A stretch of 64,000 bases of DNA, from positions 372,001-436,000 of the forward strand of contig VIIQ02000593.1 of assembly GCA_007449985.2 (NCBI GenBank). The letters are read 5' to 3'. Below are positions 11,007 through 23,064 of this stretch, piece by piece. Position 1 is the stretch's first letter. The number at the start of each line of letters is the position of its first letter. Under the pieces are notes generated by a model that was not told where the DNA came from, did no database searches, and saw only the letters and a program-made list of their open reading frames with translations. The position numbers and the translations under genes are program-made. This DNA comes from Desmodesmus armatus (Eukaryota; Chlorophyta; Chlorophyceae; Sphaeropleales; Scenedesmaceae).

Positions 11007-14000
11007 TCAGTGATGCTGGCAGATGGTGCCCCATCTCCACATCGGAGGCTGCTGGAAAGCAGCCACAGTCGACAAGCCCATCTGATACACAGCAGCAACA
11101 GACGCCAGCAACATCAGCAGACCCATGGCAAAGATAATGATGCTGCGCCGCTTCAGCACCCGCACCAAGTGCGTCGCAACCAGCTGCCCAGCCAGCGTGA
11201 CAACGAACCCCAGCAGCAGTAGCGCCTGAGCATAGTCCTTCACCACACCGCCAAAGTTGACATACACGATCGCAGCAGACCCTGCTGTGAACATGATCAT
11301 GGTCGCACTGGTGGCCGCAGCAACCTGCGCAGCAGGAGGGCAGACAGACAAATTGATGTGAGTGAGTGAGCAGCATGAACAACATGTGCAGCCCGCCTGA
11401 CATGCACCTCAGTGCCATGCAGAATATGCTGCTGCACTTGCACACCCCAGCCGGTGCACAGGCCAGCTGCTTCACAGTCGCCCGCAGCAGCCACAGCGCT
11501 CAGCACCAAGCCCACTGCAGCCACTGCCGGGAAGCAGACGTCTTTTAGGGACGCAAGGCCAGATTAGGCCGCTGCTGATTGTGAGGGTGTAGGGTTCTGC
11601 TACAGCAGCTGGCAAGCGAATGGTGGGCTGCTTGCTCAAGCACCAAGCACTTACGTCTGGCAACACACCGAGCTCCAGCATCAGAGGTCCCTTGACGATC
11701 CCACCTCTGCATGAGTAACACCAAACAGCAGGCACAGCAACAAACCTGTAAGATGCCTGCACCAACAGCACAACCTTCACCCTGTGGCATCAGAGTGCAC
11801 AGGCAACGTTCAGATGCACACGCAATGCATAGGTGGGCATGCCTGCCAAAACAGTCACCAGCAAAAACAGGCCACACTCCGAGAAAGCGTGCTTACCCTA
11901 CACCAAAGAGGCCAGCAAACACGCCGGCCATGCTGCATATCAACGGGTACGTGATGCTGTTCTGCGGCGTCCAGTGGATCATGCCACCAGCCTGCCGATG
12001 CAGCACTGCCGCCGCTGCTGCTGCCGACTGCGCTGCTGCGCAAGGACTCGCAGAGCCCACTGCTGCCGCCGCCGCTGCTTCCACTGAGGTCCTTGCCAGC
12101 AGCCACTGCCTGACTGTCAGAGTGACCAGCAGGCAGGGAGGCAGCACTGACAGCACCACAGCCCAGTAGCGCAACGAACCACACGTCAGGGTAGCTTTCC
12201 CGGTGTCGCTAGCCACCACCCAGCAGGACAGCAGGAACAGCACCAGCACCGGCTGCCAGGGAAGCTGCTGCCGGGAGTATGCTTGCACTGTCGACAGCTG
12301 CAGACGCCTGGGGTCAAGGCAGCTGCAGAGGCTGCACATGCGGGAGGGCTGCTTCTCGTTGCTGCTGCTGCCGTGGCCACCATCGGAGTGACGCGGCAGC
12401 AGCAGGGCCTGCCGCCGCTCCTGCTGGTGCTGCAGCTTGACCTGCGTCTGCTGAGAGAAGAGACACCTAACCCCTGCTCCCAACCCTGCTGCTGCCGCTG
12501 CTGCCTCACCCCCTGTTGCTGAGGATGGCGTCGACCAAAGGATCGGGCTGGTGACCCCATCCTGTGAAGGGACGTGCTCAGTCACGCGAGGGGTAGTTTC
12601 CACTGAAAAGGCACGGCCACCTGAGTGCGGCGTCTCACGCTGCAAGACCGCAGCTTCTGCCCCTGCAGCCGCTGCTGCTACCCCACCACCCCCTGCTGCT
12701 GCAACAACCGTAAGAGGCTTGAGCCCCGCCGGCACGGGCAGCACATCTGCATCAGCAGAGGGCGAGGATGAGTCATCGCCATCGTCACTGCCTCTACTGC
12801 TGTGCTGGGATGGTCTGCTGCCTGCGGCCCCCCTGCCTGCATCACCACCCATGCTGCTGTGCTGACTACCAGGTGCTGCTGCCAACTGGTCTCCGGCAGG
12901 TCCAAGATCCATCCATGCAGACACACCATCCACCGTCGCTGCGCCGTGCTTGTTGCCGCTGCTGCTGCCGCGCCGTGCACCTGCCGCTGCTGATTCGGTG
13001 TCGGCTGTGTATGCCGCTGCGGCATCCTGGTCATGTGCTGAGGCCAGGAGAGGTGCTGACAGGTCGTCATCTGCGCTGTGCTGCTGCTGGTGCTGCATGC
13101 GCTGCAGCAGCCTGTCATGCGACTCGTGGATGAATGTGCTGACACCGCGCATGAGCAGTTTGTAGGTGAGGAACACCAGCAGCGCTGCCATGAGACAGCT
13201 GGTGAACCAGGTTGGCAGCAACTGCAGCCACATGAACAAAAACAGAGGCAGTGCAGGAGCGTCAGAGCTCCAGGTGCTGGTTGCTTGCAGCCCATGGAGT
13301 GGTACTGGCCCAAAGCAGGCATGATGACGAAGCACGGAAGTTCCTGGCCGCAGCTGCAGCCCCTGCGTGCAGCTGTCGACTAGGACAGGCAGGAAAGCCA
13401 TATCTGCCCTAGTCAACAGCTGCGTGCAGAGGCTGCAGCTGTGCGCCGCGCACATCCGTGCTTTATCAACATGCCTGCTGTGGGCCCACACTGCTACATC
13501 TACCAGTTACTGTGCAGCAAAGCTCACTCAGCGCCCCTGCACCCTGCTGCCAAAACAGACCCCAGCAGCCCCAACAGTGCACCACATGCTGCGCCCTATT
13601 GAGAAGTTACTGTGCAGCCCTCCTTCGGGCAAGAGTTGCACAGGCCTGGGGAGCAGCGGGAAGCACTGCTGCTGGCTCCACCTCTGCTGCAGCATCCAGG
13701 TCCCCTCACCTTGTTTGCATAGCTGCCTAGCAGTGCCCCCAGCATGGTCGTTGGCTCCATGACCATGATCAGGTCCCAGTCAATGAGAGGGGTGTCCCTG
13801 AAGGCATGGCGCTTGGTGCTGTTGGCAATGAAGTTGGCAACAGCACCGCCCAGGATGGTGATGTTGGACAGCGCAACAGCTTGCGCAGCTGTGAAGCCTG
13901 CACAGCACAGCGCAGCATGGGGTTGTAGGTCACAGCTGCGGGAGCGAGTTGCGGTTGATCAGCAGAGGTACACTATCAAAACAGAGGTGGCTTGAGTTTG

Positions 14001-14932
14001 AGTCACACTGCCAGTACAGTTGCATGGTCCCCTTCTGCCAGCATGTGTGGCCAGTAGTTGGGATTATGTGCCGTCTTTTATAGCGACGACGCAGCCCCAA
14101 CTACGACGCCACAGGCAGTGATGGCAGGATCCTGCTGCAAGTCAGCTGCTGAGCGCTGCTGCCGGGTTGTAGGCACAGGGTCTACCCTGCTGGTGTTGCC
14201 TGCCAACTGACCGTATACCCTGCTGCAGTGCCAGTGCTGAGCGTACCTCCAACAATAATGTACAGCGGGACGAAGACAGCTCCTCCGCCAATGCCACCAC
14301 CAGCTGCGCAGGTATGACAGAATTGTGACACAGTCAAGGAGAGTCAAGGGTAGTGCCTTGTTGATGTCAGAGACAAAGTACCGAGGGTAGGAAAGCGTCA
14401 TTGCGCTTCATGCAAGTGTCCTTCGCTGCTGCGCGCTGCGTGCACTTTGGCATGCACAGCCAGCTACATATCCATCATACAAGCCTACATTCCACATACA
14501 AGTACACTTGTACACTCCACATCAGCACAGATCACATGCATGGGCCTCACCTGCAATGAATAGGGTGATGGCTGAGAGTACGAACAGCCATACGTCCCTC
14601 TGGCTCCAAGGCGACAGTGGTTTGTGCGGAGGGGTGGGCTCAAACTTCTGAGGCCCCGCTGCTGTGCTGCTGTTCAAGACTCTGTCTGTGCCAAGCTGCC
14701 TAGGTGGAGCCACCTCCGCATAGCCCGCACCACTGGTAACAAAAGTAGAGAGGCTGGACAGCAGGACCGCATCGCACTGGCCGCTCAGAGCATAGGTGTT
14801 GCCATCAGCAGCAGCAGCAGGAGGAGGTTTACTGCCGTGCTGTGTCTGTCTCTGCGCTTGAGGGGCTCGTCCGCCTAGCGCCCATCCCAACAGACTCAAA
14901 ACAAGGCACAGCCGCAAGCATATGGCAGCCAT
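11007..14932 (-). CDS. TauE/SafE family membrane transporter
   Basis: Six exons join with matching phases: 14932-14551, 14303-14247, 13897-13710, 13221-11897, 11706-11655 and 11324-11007, giving 773 residues. The protein begins with a signal-peptide-like segment (MAAICLRLCLVLSLLGWALG). The first conserved half reads AGGGIGGGAVFVPLYIIVGG, then FTAAQAVALSNITILGGAVANF. The second half repeats it as GLFGVGGGGIVKGPLMLELGVLPD, then AAATSATMIMF. These paired glycine-rich motifs are the hallmark of the sulfite/sulfonate exporter family (TauE/SafE, DUF81), which moves anions such as sulfite or organosulfonates. About eight further hydrophobic segments are present. The C-terminus (MWRWGTICQ) resembles plant members. 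Exon 4 adds about 270 disordered Ser/Ala/Gln-rich residues (roughly 235-510) between two membrane spans, far longer than usual. The substrate is not deducible. Confidence 0.88.
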
Positions 14933-15257
14933 TGCCACGCGGAGCACGCTGTCAAACCACCATCGTCACGATAGCACAAATGAGAGCAGCCACAGCGATT
15001 CTGAATGCACAAACCAAATGAATCGTAGTTCAAAGGAATCAACAGGCACGACAGCCAGCCTTCACACTACTAGGGTTTGTGGCGCTGCAAGAACATTGGA
15101 CAGTGGAGATTGGCAACCTGGTGTTGCAAGCTCTATCACATAAAACTTGATTCTGCAGATGGACGTCGTTCTCATTGTTTCATATTATGTGCCAGCCTGC
15201 AACCGCTGCACAACCAAATCTGACGGCGGGGACAGGGTGGGACAAGTAGCCACCCCT

Positions 15258-15297
<40 letters not shown>

Positions 15298-16505
15298 CTG
15301 TAAGGCACGTTTCCTAGCTGGGCGTAAGCTGACACTGGACAGCCGCTGCATGTGCAAGGTGGTGCAAGAGGCTGCAAGTTGTACCCTGACTTCCCCAGGA
15401 TAGGCACCAGTTCAATTGCCGCTATAATGTGCGGGCCAGTGGACTTGGACAATTGACAACGCGGCTGCAGCCTGACAGACAGTGTGGTTGCATGGCGGAG
15501 CACATTGGTATACCACAGTGGTGCTTGCCGTACTGTGACCATGCAGCCACGCCCCCCCTCCCTCCCAAAGACATCGGTCATTACGTGTGCATCAGCACAA
15601 CACTGGCCATGACAACTTTGCTGATGTTTCACCAAGGCCACACTGCGCATGCAGCAGGAGATGTGGTGACCTTATTGTGATGAACAGCAAACTTTGAAAG
15701 GTGTGGAAGTTGCACGCTCAAGCAGACGGCATTTTGCTGGCCACTTGCGACAGATGGGCTTGGCTGGGCACATCTGCGTGAACAGGTACATCTCTGTGCG
15801 TGAGTGCCTCGACTGTGCCTGTGACTGTGCGGCTGTTCCGCGTGCTGTTTGTAGCTGGTGCTGTCCACACATGTGCCACCAAGTGCAACCCTGGTGCTCT
15901 CAGCACTAACATGTACTACTTGTAGGTCTCCATTGGCCCAATACTGTGCCGTTTGCCATACACTGTGCCACTGAACCTGCCAGGCTGGGTTACCCAATAC
16001 CAGGCCCAAGGGCTCCTTTAGCTGCAGGCGTAGGTAATTTTAAAATCATCCATATTGAGGAAGGTAAAACCATTGATGAACAATTGGGAGGACCGTGGTT
16101 TCTCGGATGGAGTCAGTGGTGAACCAACGTTGGATGGGTGACAAGGTGTTGGTGTTGACGCAGTGCTGCTTATGCACAGCAGAATGAACGTTTCCGGCCA
16201 TCAGGAACACCCCTACCACACCAGTCTCTACCACCCTTACCACTCATACGTATGGGCGAAGCTACAACATACGATACACACGCCGATACGGTTGTGATAC
16301 GCACAGACAAATTCTACACGCACAACACAGCCAGCTCATACACAGATATCATCTGATTTCGACAGCTACACCTGTTATTCTCGTGCATTGTCTGCAACTC
16401 ACGACGGTCGTGATTCTGATAAACCACCACACCACTGCCACAAGTGTCGTGTGTGGTTCCTTGTGGTCAACAATTATCCACAAGCAACCGTATAAGTTGT
16501 CCCCA
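14933..16505. other. Intergenic with a 40-base G run
   Basis: This interval separates the divergent TauE/SafE gene and the gene at 16506. I see no supported exon. The main landmark is the G homopolymer at 15258-15297. Confidence 0.4.
15258..15297. repeat. 40-base G homopolymer
   Basis: An uninterrupted run of 40 G on the plus strand, far longer than any other homopolymer in the window. It lies about 330 bases upstream of the TauE/SafE start. Its exact length is doubtful because such runs are hard to sequence. On the minus strand it creates Pro-only reading frames, which I do not regard as coding. Confidence 0.9.
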
Positions 16506-17555
16506 ATGTTCGGTGCATCTGGTTACGTTAATCCTGCTGGAAGAAACCATCAGCACAGCATGTTCTCAGCATACTACAAGCCCAACGCAAGCCCCTTTGT
16601 TGACACATTGGAGAGCCACAGCCAGTGCAACAAGAGTGACAACAACAAGGTATGTCTCCACTCACACCTGCCGTCCACACCGTCAACGTCAGCATGCAAT
16701 CCACTCATGCTTGGTGGCCTACAATCACATACATCTCCCCGGGTTGCTCAGATGGATCCAAAGATGAACGTCCTGCTTTTCAACATGTGGGAAAGAGGGC
16801 CCGTAACGTGTACAGCCTTCCCACCAGCACCAAGATGCCGCCACATCCACATGCCACAATCGGCCTCAGCACAACATCAGCACCACTAATGAACACGAGC
16901 ATCTGTATTCGCACTCAAATACCTTTCTGTGCAGCTTGTGCAGTGCATGCACCACATAGTGAACTTTGTGGCTGCTGGGTACTGTCAGCGCAACTCTACC
17001 ACCAACCTGCCCCAACCAACATATTCCTTACCGCGCCGCCTGTTGCCTGCTGTTGCCTCACAGGAAGCACCCATTGTTGATATCTCTATGGACCTGCTTC
17101 AGTACATGTCAGAGGGGCTGGCCGAGGTCTGCACGAACTTCAAGACAGCCTGTCAGCCACAGGTCACAGCGTGCTGTCCACTGGATGCATACCCCAGCCT
17201 GGGCAGCGGCTGCAGCGCTCACAGCAACCAAATGGAGCCAGAGAGCCCAACATACAAGCAGCATATGCAGCAGCACCCCCAGCAGTCGCATGCCACCAGC
17301 CCAAGCGGCAGCAGCAGCGGCTGTCACACGGAAGGTGGTCCTACCCCTGCCAGCAGCAGCTCAAGCAGCAGCAGCAGTGCTGGTGGTGTGACTATGGAGC
17401 AGCCGAAGGCTTCAAGTTCCCAGGCTTATGACGACGATTTTGTGTGGCAGTGCTACTTTGGGGACCCCAATGGCGCCGCCAACAAGCAGCAGCAGCGCCC
17501 CAAGCAGGTGTCACCCTTTGCCGCGTTCTCCACCTTTCCTGGCTACAGCTTGTAA
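16506..17555 (+). CDS. Unrecognised Ser/Gln-rich protein
   Basis: I do not recognise this protein. A plausible first exon at 16506-16649 begins MFGASGYVNPAGR and ends at a GTATGT donor. A middle exon around 16755-16900 reads KRARNVYSLPTSTKMPP, but its phase could not be matched. The best-supported piece is the last exon, 17064-17555, after the acceptor CTCACAG. It opens EAPIVDISMDLLQYMSEGLA, has a Ser-rich run, and ends DDDFVWQCYFGDPNG, then SPFAAFSTFPGYSL before the stop. The Cys-containing stretch VCTNFKTACQPQVTACC suggests disulfides or metal binding, but nothing more. The stop overlaps a TGTAA word, the algal poly(A) motif. The C-terminal exon is fairly secure and the upstream structure weak. 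Confidence 0.42.
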
Positions 17556-19936
17556 GGTGGCCATGGCTTTGGCATGGTCGTGAGCCCTACCACACCAGCA
17601 CTGCCTGGGCGGGTTGTTGATTTGTGAGGCCCCTCTTGTCCCCCTCTTGTCCCTCAACTTGTGGCAACATGCGGCAGGAGGGTTGGCAGGTTGCTGGGCG
17701 GCAGATGGGGTCACCTTCTCTAATCAACGCATGGGGGTGCACATGTGCTGGATTGTGTGACGGTGCACTGGTGCTAGATTGTGTGTCTGTATCCTGCTGG
17801 CAACATTCTTTGTGTCACGCCGGGCAATTTTGATGGCATTTCTGATGTCACCCAAGGCACTGTTTGCCCGGGCAAATGAAAGCAGCGCACTGCCTGCTGC
17901 AGCTCTCTTGTTTGAGAGTGTACCATTGCTGTGCAACCCAGTGTTGCGCTGCTGTTCTCATGTCTGTTCTGTCGTTCTATGTTGGGCTGCGTGTCGGGTG
18001 GGTTGCCTGTTGGCTTGCACTCTCGTGTGTGCAGCCTGCCCGGTAGGGTTTCAGGGTCAGGGTTAGGTTTAGGGTGGTCAAGCAGGCAGCGGTTGGGGAG
18101 AATTGTGAGGCTGGGGCGGTAGGGCTTATGGTCATGGCTTGTGCTGAGACACAGCCGCAACTGCGGCAGTGAGACACAAAAGCTCAAGCCCATGCTGATA
18201 GCAAACCCAATGGCAATGTGCTGCAGCTCTTGCTGGGCACTTGGTGGTTGTCTGAGCCGCAATGGCACAGACTGTGTTGGCCAGAGTTGCACAAGCATCT
18301 GGGCGTGCCAAGCATTTATGCATGCTGGAGCGCAGGCAAGCAAGCTTTCTTCATATTGTGGTTGAGCTTATTGAGCCAGCACGGCGTGAGTGATTGACTG
18401 GCTGTTGCCATGTTGCACACTGTTCACCTACACACTGCTACAGAAGATGAGAGATACACTGCAGGAAACAAGGCTATTTATGCTCATGTGCATGTTGTCA
18501 TGCTGTGCCATGCTGTGCTGGGCAGGTCTGAGATGGTGGTGCAGCGTGTGCTGGTAGATCGTTAGGTTGGCGTTGTATTGCCTGGCATGGGTGCAAATGC
18601 CTAGGCTTGGTTGTGTTGTGTACAAGGTATGCTGCGAGACGTTGGCTTGGACACAAGCAGCAATTCAGGAAGGAGTGTGTTCTTCATGTGTTTTTGCTCA
18701 CATGTGGGTGATAACTGCTGTTGGTGCTTTGCAGTTTGGCACTGCATCGGCTTGACCCCTGGGTGTGTTTCTTGCATGTTTGTGTCAAGGGCTGGTAGTA
18801 ATGTCCTGCACCCCTGGTTGTTGCCAATGAAAGAGAGAGTAGCGGCCATGTTTAGGGGCGTGTGGCTGGCTTGTCTTCTCCATGTCGTTGTATAATAGGC
18901 GGGTGAGGGAGGTGTCCCATGTTTGTTGCAGTTTCAGCAGTCTGCAAAGCAAAACTTGCTGCATGTAGTATCATTTTGTGCACTGTGAAGGGCGTAGGTG
19001 CTCTCAAGCTATGAAGCAGCACTGTGGCAGTTTTGTTTGAACAGCACACTCCAATTTTGCCATATCTCATCACAGCTTCTATCTTGTGTTCTTGCTGTAG
19101 ATGTGTGTCCGTACTGGGTCCCCAAGAAGAGTCTGCGTCCGTTGGTTGGCTGGGTTGTTGGTTGGCCGGGGTGTGGGTATGATGTGTAACAAGCACAACT
19201 CCTGGAAGATAAGGAAGGGTCAGGTGTGAAAGGATCAGTTACTACATGTTACTTGGTGGCAGTATTGCATGCAGATTGCAGATGCTGCATTGATGCAAGA
19301 TTATTTGTGCGTACAGCTATTGTTTTGCACATGAAGGTCGCCCCCTGCACACAGGCCACGTCACCATGTATGTATTGGCTAGTACACTACAGAAAACACT
19401 GATGCACTTGCAGCATCACACAATGATACATCATATAACAGCCAGGACCATAGGCTGACCACAATTGCTGGACAATGTGCAGCTGCAGCAGGTTGTCAGT
19501 CAGGGCCTGCCTGCTCCCGGCTCTGGCCCTTTCCTGCGGCTGCGCTCCTTACTAAGAAATCAATGTGTAGCTTGACAGTCAGCAGGCCTCTGTGGGAGAC
19601 ACCCCACATGCTGAGCTGCAGGCTCCTGCCCACAGCAGTGCGTGCCAAACTGGTAGCGTCAACAACAGCTGCAACTGCCTGCCCTCAAACCTGCCTTGAG
19701 CAAATGCGCGCCTGCTACACACTGCCCACAGGCCCTCATCAGCACCCAAAACCTCCCTACAGCATATAACTTGCTGTCTCAGAGTCCTGTGGTCACTTGC
19801 CAGTGACACAATCATTTGCGAGATTCCTGCTCAACCGAGCCAACTGCACAACCGCATACCACATCCACACCCATACACAGCGCACGGTGCCGGTGGCACC
19901 GACAACAGCAATGCAACGAGGAGCTCAGAAACTCTA
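17556..19936. other. Intergenic, about 2.4 kb, nothing recognised
   Basis: No supported exon on either strand. Open frames here are short, Cys/Trp/Val-rich and unlike the neighbouring genes. A short patch near 18044-18078 has AGGGTTT-like words, discussed under rejected items. The right end should include the 3' UTR of the minus-strand gene that follows. Confidence 0.35.
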
Positions 19937-20956
19937 CTACCCTCTGCTGGCCTTGGCCCTCCTCCTGCTAGCTTTCCTACCATGCTTGCCAGAACTTTCT
20001 GGCAGCTGCTGCTCTACCGGCATCGCTGCCGTTGCAACACTGAAGCCACCAGCACCCGCCCCATCATACACAGCCGCCATGGGGTAGGCCTGCACCCCAC
20101 CCATGGCTGCTAATAGGGCCGCCTGGCTACTGTCTGCATCATTGCCGGTGCCCACACCTCCAATCAGGTACTGGGGGGCCAAGGGGCCAGCGTAACTCGG
20201 CGGCAGGATCTGCTGCTGCTGGTGCTGGGAGTATACCGGCTGCTGCTGCGCGTACTGGTACTGGAACTGCTGCTGCTGCTGCTGCAGCGGCTGGGACCAT
20301 GGCTGTAAGACCGGCACGCCGGTTGGTACTGCTGCTGCAGCTGGGATTACAGCAGCGTACTGCCCCATCTCCGGCTGCCACTGCTGCTGGAAGGCCGCCA
20401 CAGCTCCTGATTCTGCTGCTGCTGCAGCACGGCCGTTGTTGGCCTGTGTACCGGGTGTGGGGCCATTGGTGGTGACACTCAACCAGGAGCCCCAACCACC
20501 CTTGTTTTCCTTGTGCTTATGCTTGCGCTTCTGATGCTGCTGCTGCTGCTGCTGCTGCTCAAGTGCCTTCTTCACCTGTGCATTCGCCTCTAGCACAGCC
20601 CCTGGGGCGCTGAACGGAATCAACGACCCCCCAGTCAGCAAGCTGCTCCATCGGGGCTTACTGGGCCCCGCTGGCGTGTTCCGCTGCTGCTTGATGGCCC
20701 CCCGCTTGTCAGGAGCGTACCCTGCTGCCTGCTTTCCGACAAAGCCAGCAGCAGGACCTGGCGGTGCGAACAGACCTGCATCTGGCAGCTGCCCTTGCTC
20801 TAGGAGCGTCACCCCACTCTGCTGCTGCTGGCTCTTTGGCCCCTGCTGCTTTACAGCCTGTGCTGGGCCACCCTGCTGCTGCTGGGTACCCTTTGCAAGA
20901 AGGGTGTTTTCAGCTGCCAGCTTCTGCTGTGCGTTCTGGCTCTGTAAACGTCCCAC
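19937..20956 (-). CDS. Gln-rich open frame, probable C-terminal tail of the M43 protease
   Basis: This open frame of about 339 codons follows the metalloprotease domain directly on the same strand, in a different frame and with no room for an intron. It has no convincing ATG of its own (the frame opens at a GTG inside the protease codons for MWDVYR). It is rich in Gln, Pro and Ala, with a basic KRKHKHKENK patch, a run of Gln from a CTG repeat near 20526-20556, and a basic end (KHGRKASRRRAKASRG). It looks like disordered protein. Most likely it is the tail of the preceding gene, separated by a one-base indel. A separate gene is less likely. Confidence 0.45.
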   Translation of the reverse strand: MGRLQSQNAQQKLAAENTLLAKGTQQQQGGPAQAVKQQGPKSQQQQSGVTLLEQGQLPDAGLFAPPGPAAGFVGKQAAGYAPDKRGAIKQQRNTPAGPSKPRWSSLLTGGSLIPFSAPGAVLEANAQVKKALEQQQQQQQHQKRKHKHKENKGGWGSWLSVTTNGPTPGTQANNGRAAAAAESGAVAAFQQQWQPEMGQYAAVIPAAAAVPTGVPVLQPWSQPLQQQQQQFQYQYAQQQPVYSQHQQQQILPPSYAGPLAPQYLIGGVGTGNDADSSQAALLAAMGGVQAYPMAAVYDGAGAGGFSVATAAMPVEQQLPESSGKHGRKASRRRAKASRG

Positions 20957-23064
20957 ATGGCTAGCACACGGTCAGCCTGACCCCGCGTGAAGCCAATCAT
21001 GCAGGAGTCATCTGTGTAACCCATCATGTTCTGTACAGGGTCGTTGTTGGTGCTGCCGGGGCAGCTGTGCCGGTGTATGGGGCAGCCGTATGCTGCGCTG
21101 GCTTGGGTGGAGTGTCGTCGACGCTGTCGCCTGGGCTGTCGCAGCCGTTTTCAAACACGTGCAGCAGACCCAGCCAGTGGCCCACCTGCATAGTGTGACA
21201 GCAGTATGGTGACAGCAGCAGACAGACGGGCATGCGGTGTATCCTATGAGGCTGAGGCTGCAGGTTGATGTTAGCTAGTAGGTGGCGGCTTGTGTTGGAA
21301 GTGATGAAGGGTGTGCAGCAGGTGCTGAGGCAGGCTGAGTGCAGGAGATGCAGCATGCGCAAGTGCCAACATGCAGAGGCACTGCAGCCATCACTTTGAA
21401 ACTCCTGCGGTTGCATGGCGCCGCCAGGTGCAGTGCTACTTGCCCGCAGCCGCAGCCGCAGCCGCACTATTAGCCCGCAGGCAGGCTGACCTCCTGCAAG
21501 CTACATCTAGGGCTGCAGTTACACGACGGCTGCTGCAGGCTGCTGCAGCCACGTCACTGCATGCTCTGCCCACTGCCACACAGCCACAGCCAGATATGCC
21601 CACCTCATGCACCATATCAACTGGGAAGGCTGCTGATGTCTGCATCAACGCGGCTGCTGAGCGTGTCAACTGCCACCAACAAGCCAACAAGTCAATAAAA
21701 GGCACTTTACAAAAGGCAGTTTGCCCACCTCGTGCACCATTGTGTAGCCCTTGTTGTAAGGCTTCATGTTGCCCCCTGGCATTGTCCCCACATGCACCAA
21801 CACACCATCAAACGACTCCCCCAGCTTGATAGCCTCCCAGGGGAAGGTGCTCCAGCCCAGAGTGCCGCTGGCTGGCCGTATCACATAGATGTTCAGGTCA
21901 CCCAGCCCGCCCCTGGGGGTGCAACAGTGATTTGGAGCGAAAAGGTGTTTGTTTGTCAGTTTTGCAGCACTGGAATGTTGGGTTAGTATGCAGCCGACAG
22001 GCTGGGGAGACTGATGCTGCTGCCATGTAATGCCTGGGCAGCAGCAGCCTTTCAGCTGCTGTCTGTGTTCCAATCACCTGCTGCTGTTTGTTTTCTACAT
22101 AAGGGTTTATCTCACAGCCCCTGCAGCCACACAGCAGCCATGCTGCACAAGCAACTAGCTCAAGCCCCACAGTCTCCTCTGTGAAGCCACACAGCAGCCC
22201 TGCCGCACAGGCAATCAGCCCACAGTTCTTACAGCCACCAACACTACCTACTCACTTGCGCAGCTTGGCCTTCATGAGAGTCTCCTCGGGCGAGTTGATC
22301 TCTGCAATTGACCAGGACTCGCTCTGAACCCTGGTAATACCCTTGAGGTCAAACTTGATGCTGTAGCGGCCATACGCATCATTCATGGCCTGTAGCTGCT
22401 TCAGTAAAAGCTCCTGCGGAGCATCTACCGTGCTGTTCTTCTTCTTGCCTGTTATGACGTGGAAGTACAGCGGCACGTTGAGGGAGCGATGAGGCGCCGG
22501 GGATGCTGCTGCTGCTGCTACTGCTGCTGCTGAAGATGCACTGGACAGCCTGGCGCGCTGCTGAACCGCCTTGCGGGCTTTATGGTGCTCGAGATGTAGA
22601 GAGATCTCTGAGCGCTCCTCTGTGGTGACCTCCCTGGCACCACACCGCCGCAGCGGATGCTGCCCAGCTGCTGCTGCTGCTGCTGCTGCCTCTGCCACTG
22701 AGTCTGTCTCCAGGTCTGAGTCGGACTCAAACTCTGCGTCAGCTGCTGTTGGGTCATCTGCAAGCAGCTTCCGCCTGCGTTCTGCCGCTGCTGTCACAGC
22801 AGCGACCAAGTCTGCTTCTGACATCTCTTCGTATTGTATGCTGACCGGCTCCTCATACTTTCGATGTGCTGCTCCTGGGGATGCTGCTGCTGCTGCTGGG
22901 GTTGCTGCTGGGTGTGCTGGGGTAGCTGGTCCATGTGATGCTGGTAACAACGTTGGTTCCCGTGACCTGCACTTGTCAGCTGCTGCCGCATTGTGGTCTG
23001 AGCAGGCTTCAACAGCGGTGCTGCAGCAGGCTGCTGCAACCAGGAGAAACAAAACATAACTCAT
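20851..23064 (-). CDS. Secreted M43 (pappalysin-like) zinc metalloprotease, with internal frame change
   Basis: Exons are 23064-22256, 21912-21729 and from 21185 on. The start at 23064 gives MSYVLFLLVAAACCSTAVEA, a good signal peptide; an upstream GTG-type extension is less likely. After a long acidic/Ala-rich propeptide comes NVPLYFHVITGKKK, then DLNIYVIRPASGTLGW. The zinc site HEVGHWLGLLH is at residues 330-340, split by intron 2 after HE. It is followed by GDSVDDTPP, AYGCPIHRHSCPG and the Met-turn region DPVQNMMGYTDDSCM. This order is specific to the M43 family, which hydrolyses peptides in extracellular or periplasmic space. Between DDTPPKPA and AYGCP the frame shifts, as if one base were missing near 21083-21090. 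The family alignment leaves no space for an intron there. Without further correction the frame stops at 20851. A second shift would add the Gln-rich tail. Confidence 0.8.

Noticed and set aside
15172..15650. Pro-run open frames on the minus strand
   Set aside because: Created by the 40-base G homopolymer; no support on either side.
18044..18078. AGGGTTT-like words resembling plant-type telomere repeats
   Set aside because: Only a few irregular words, not a tandem array; probably chance in G-rich DNA.
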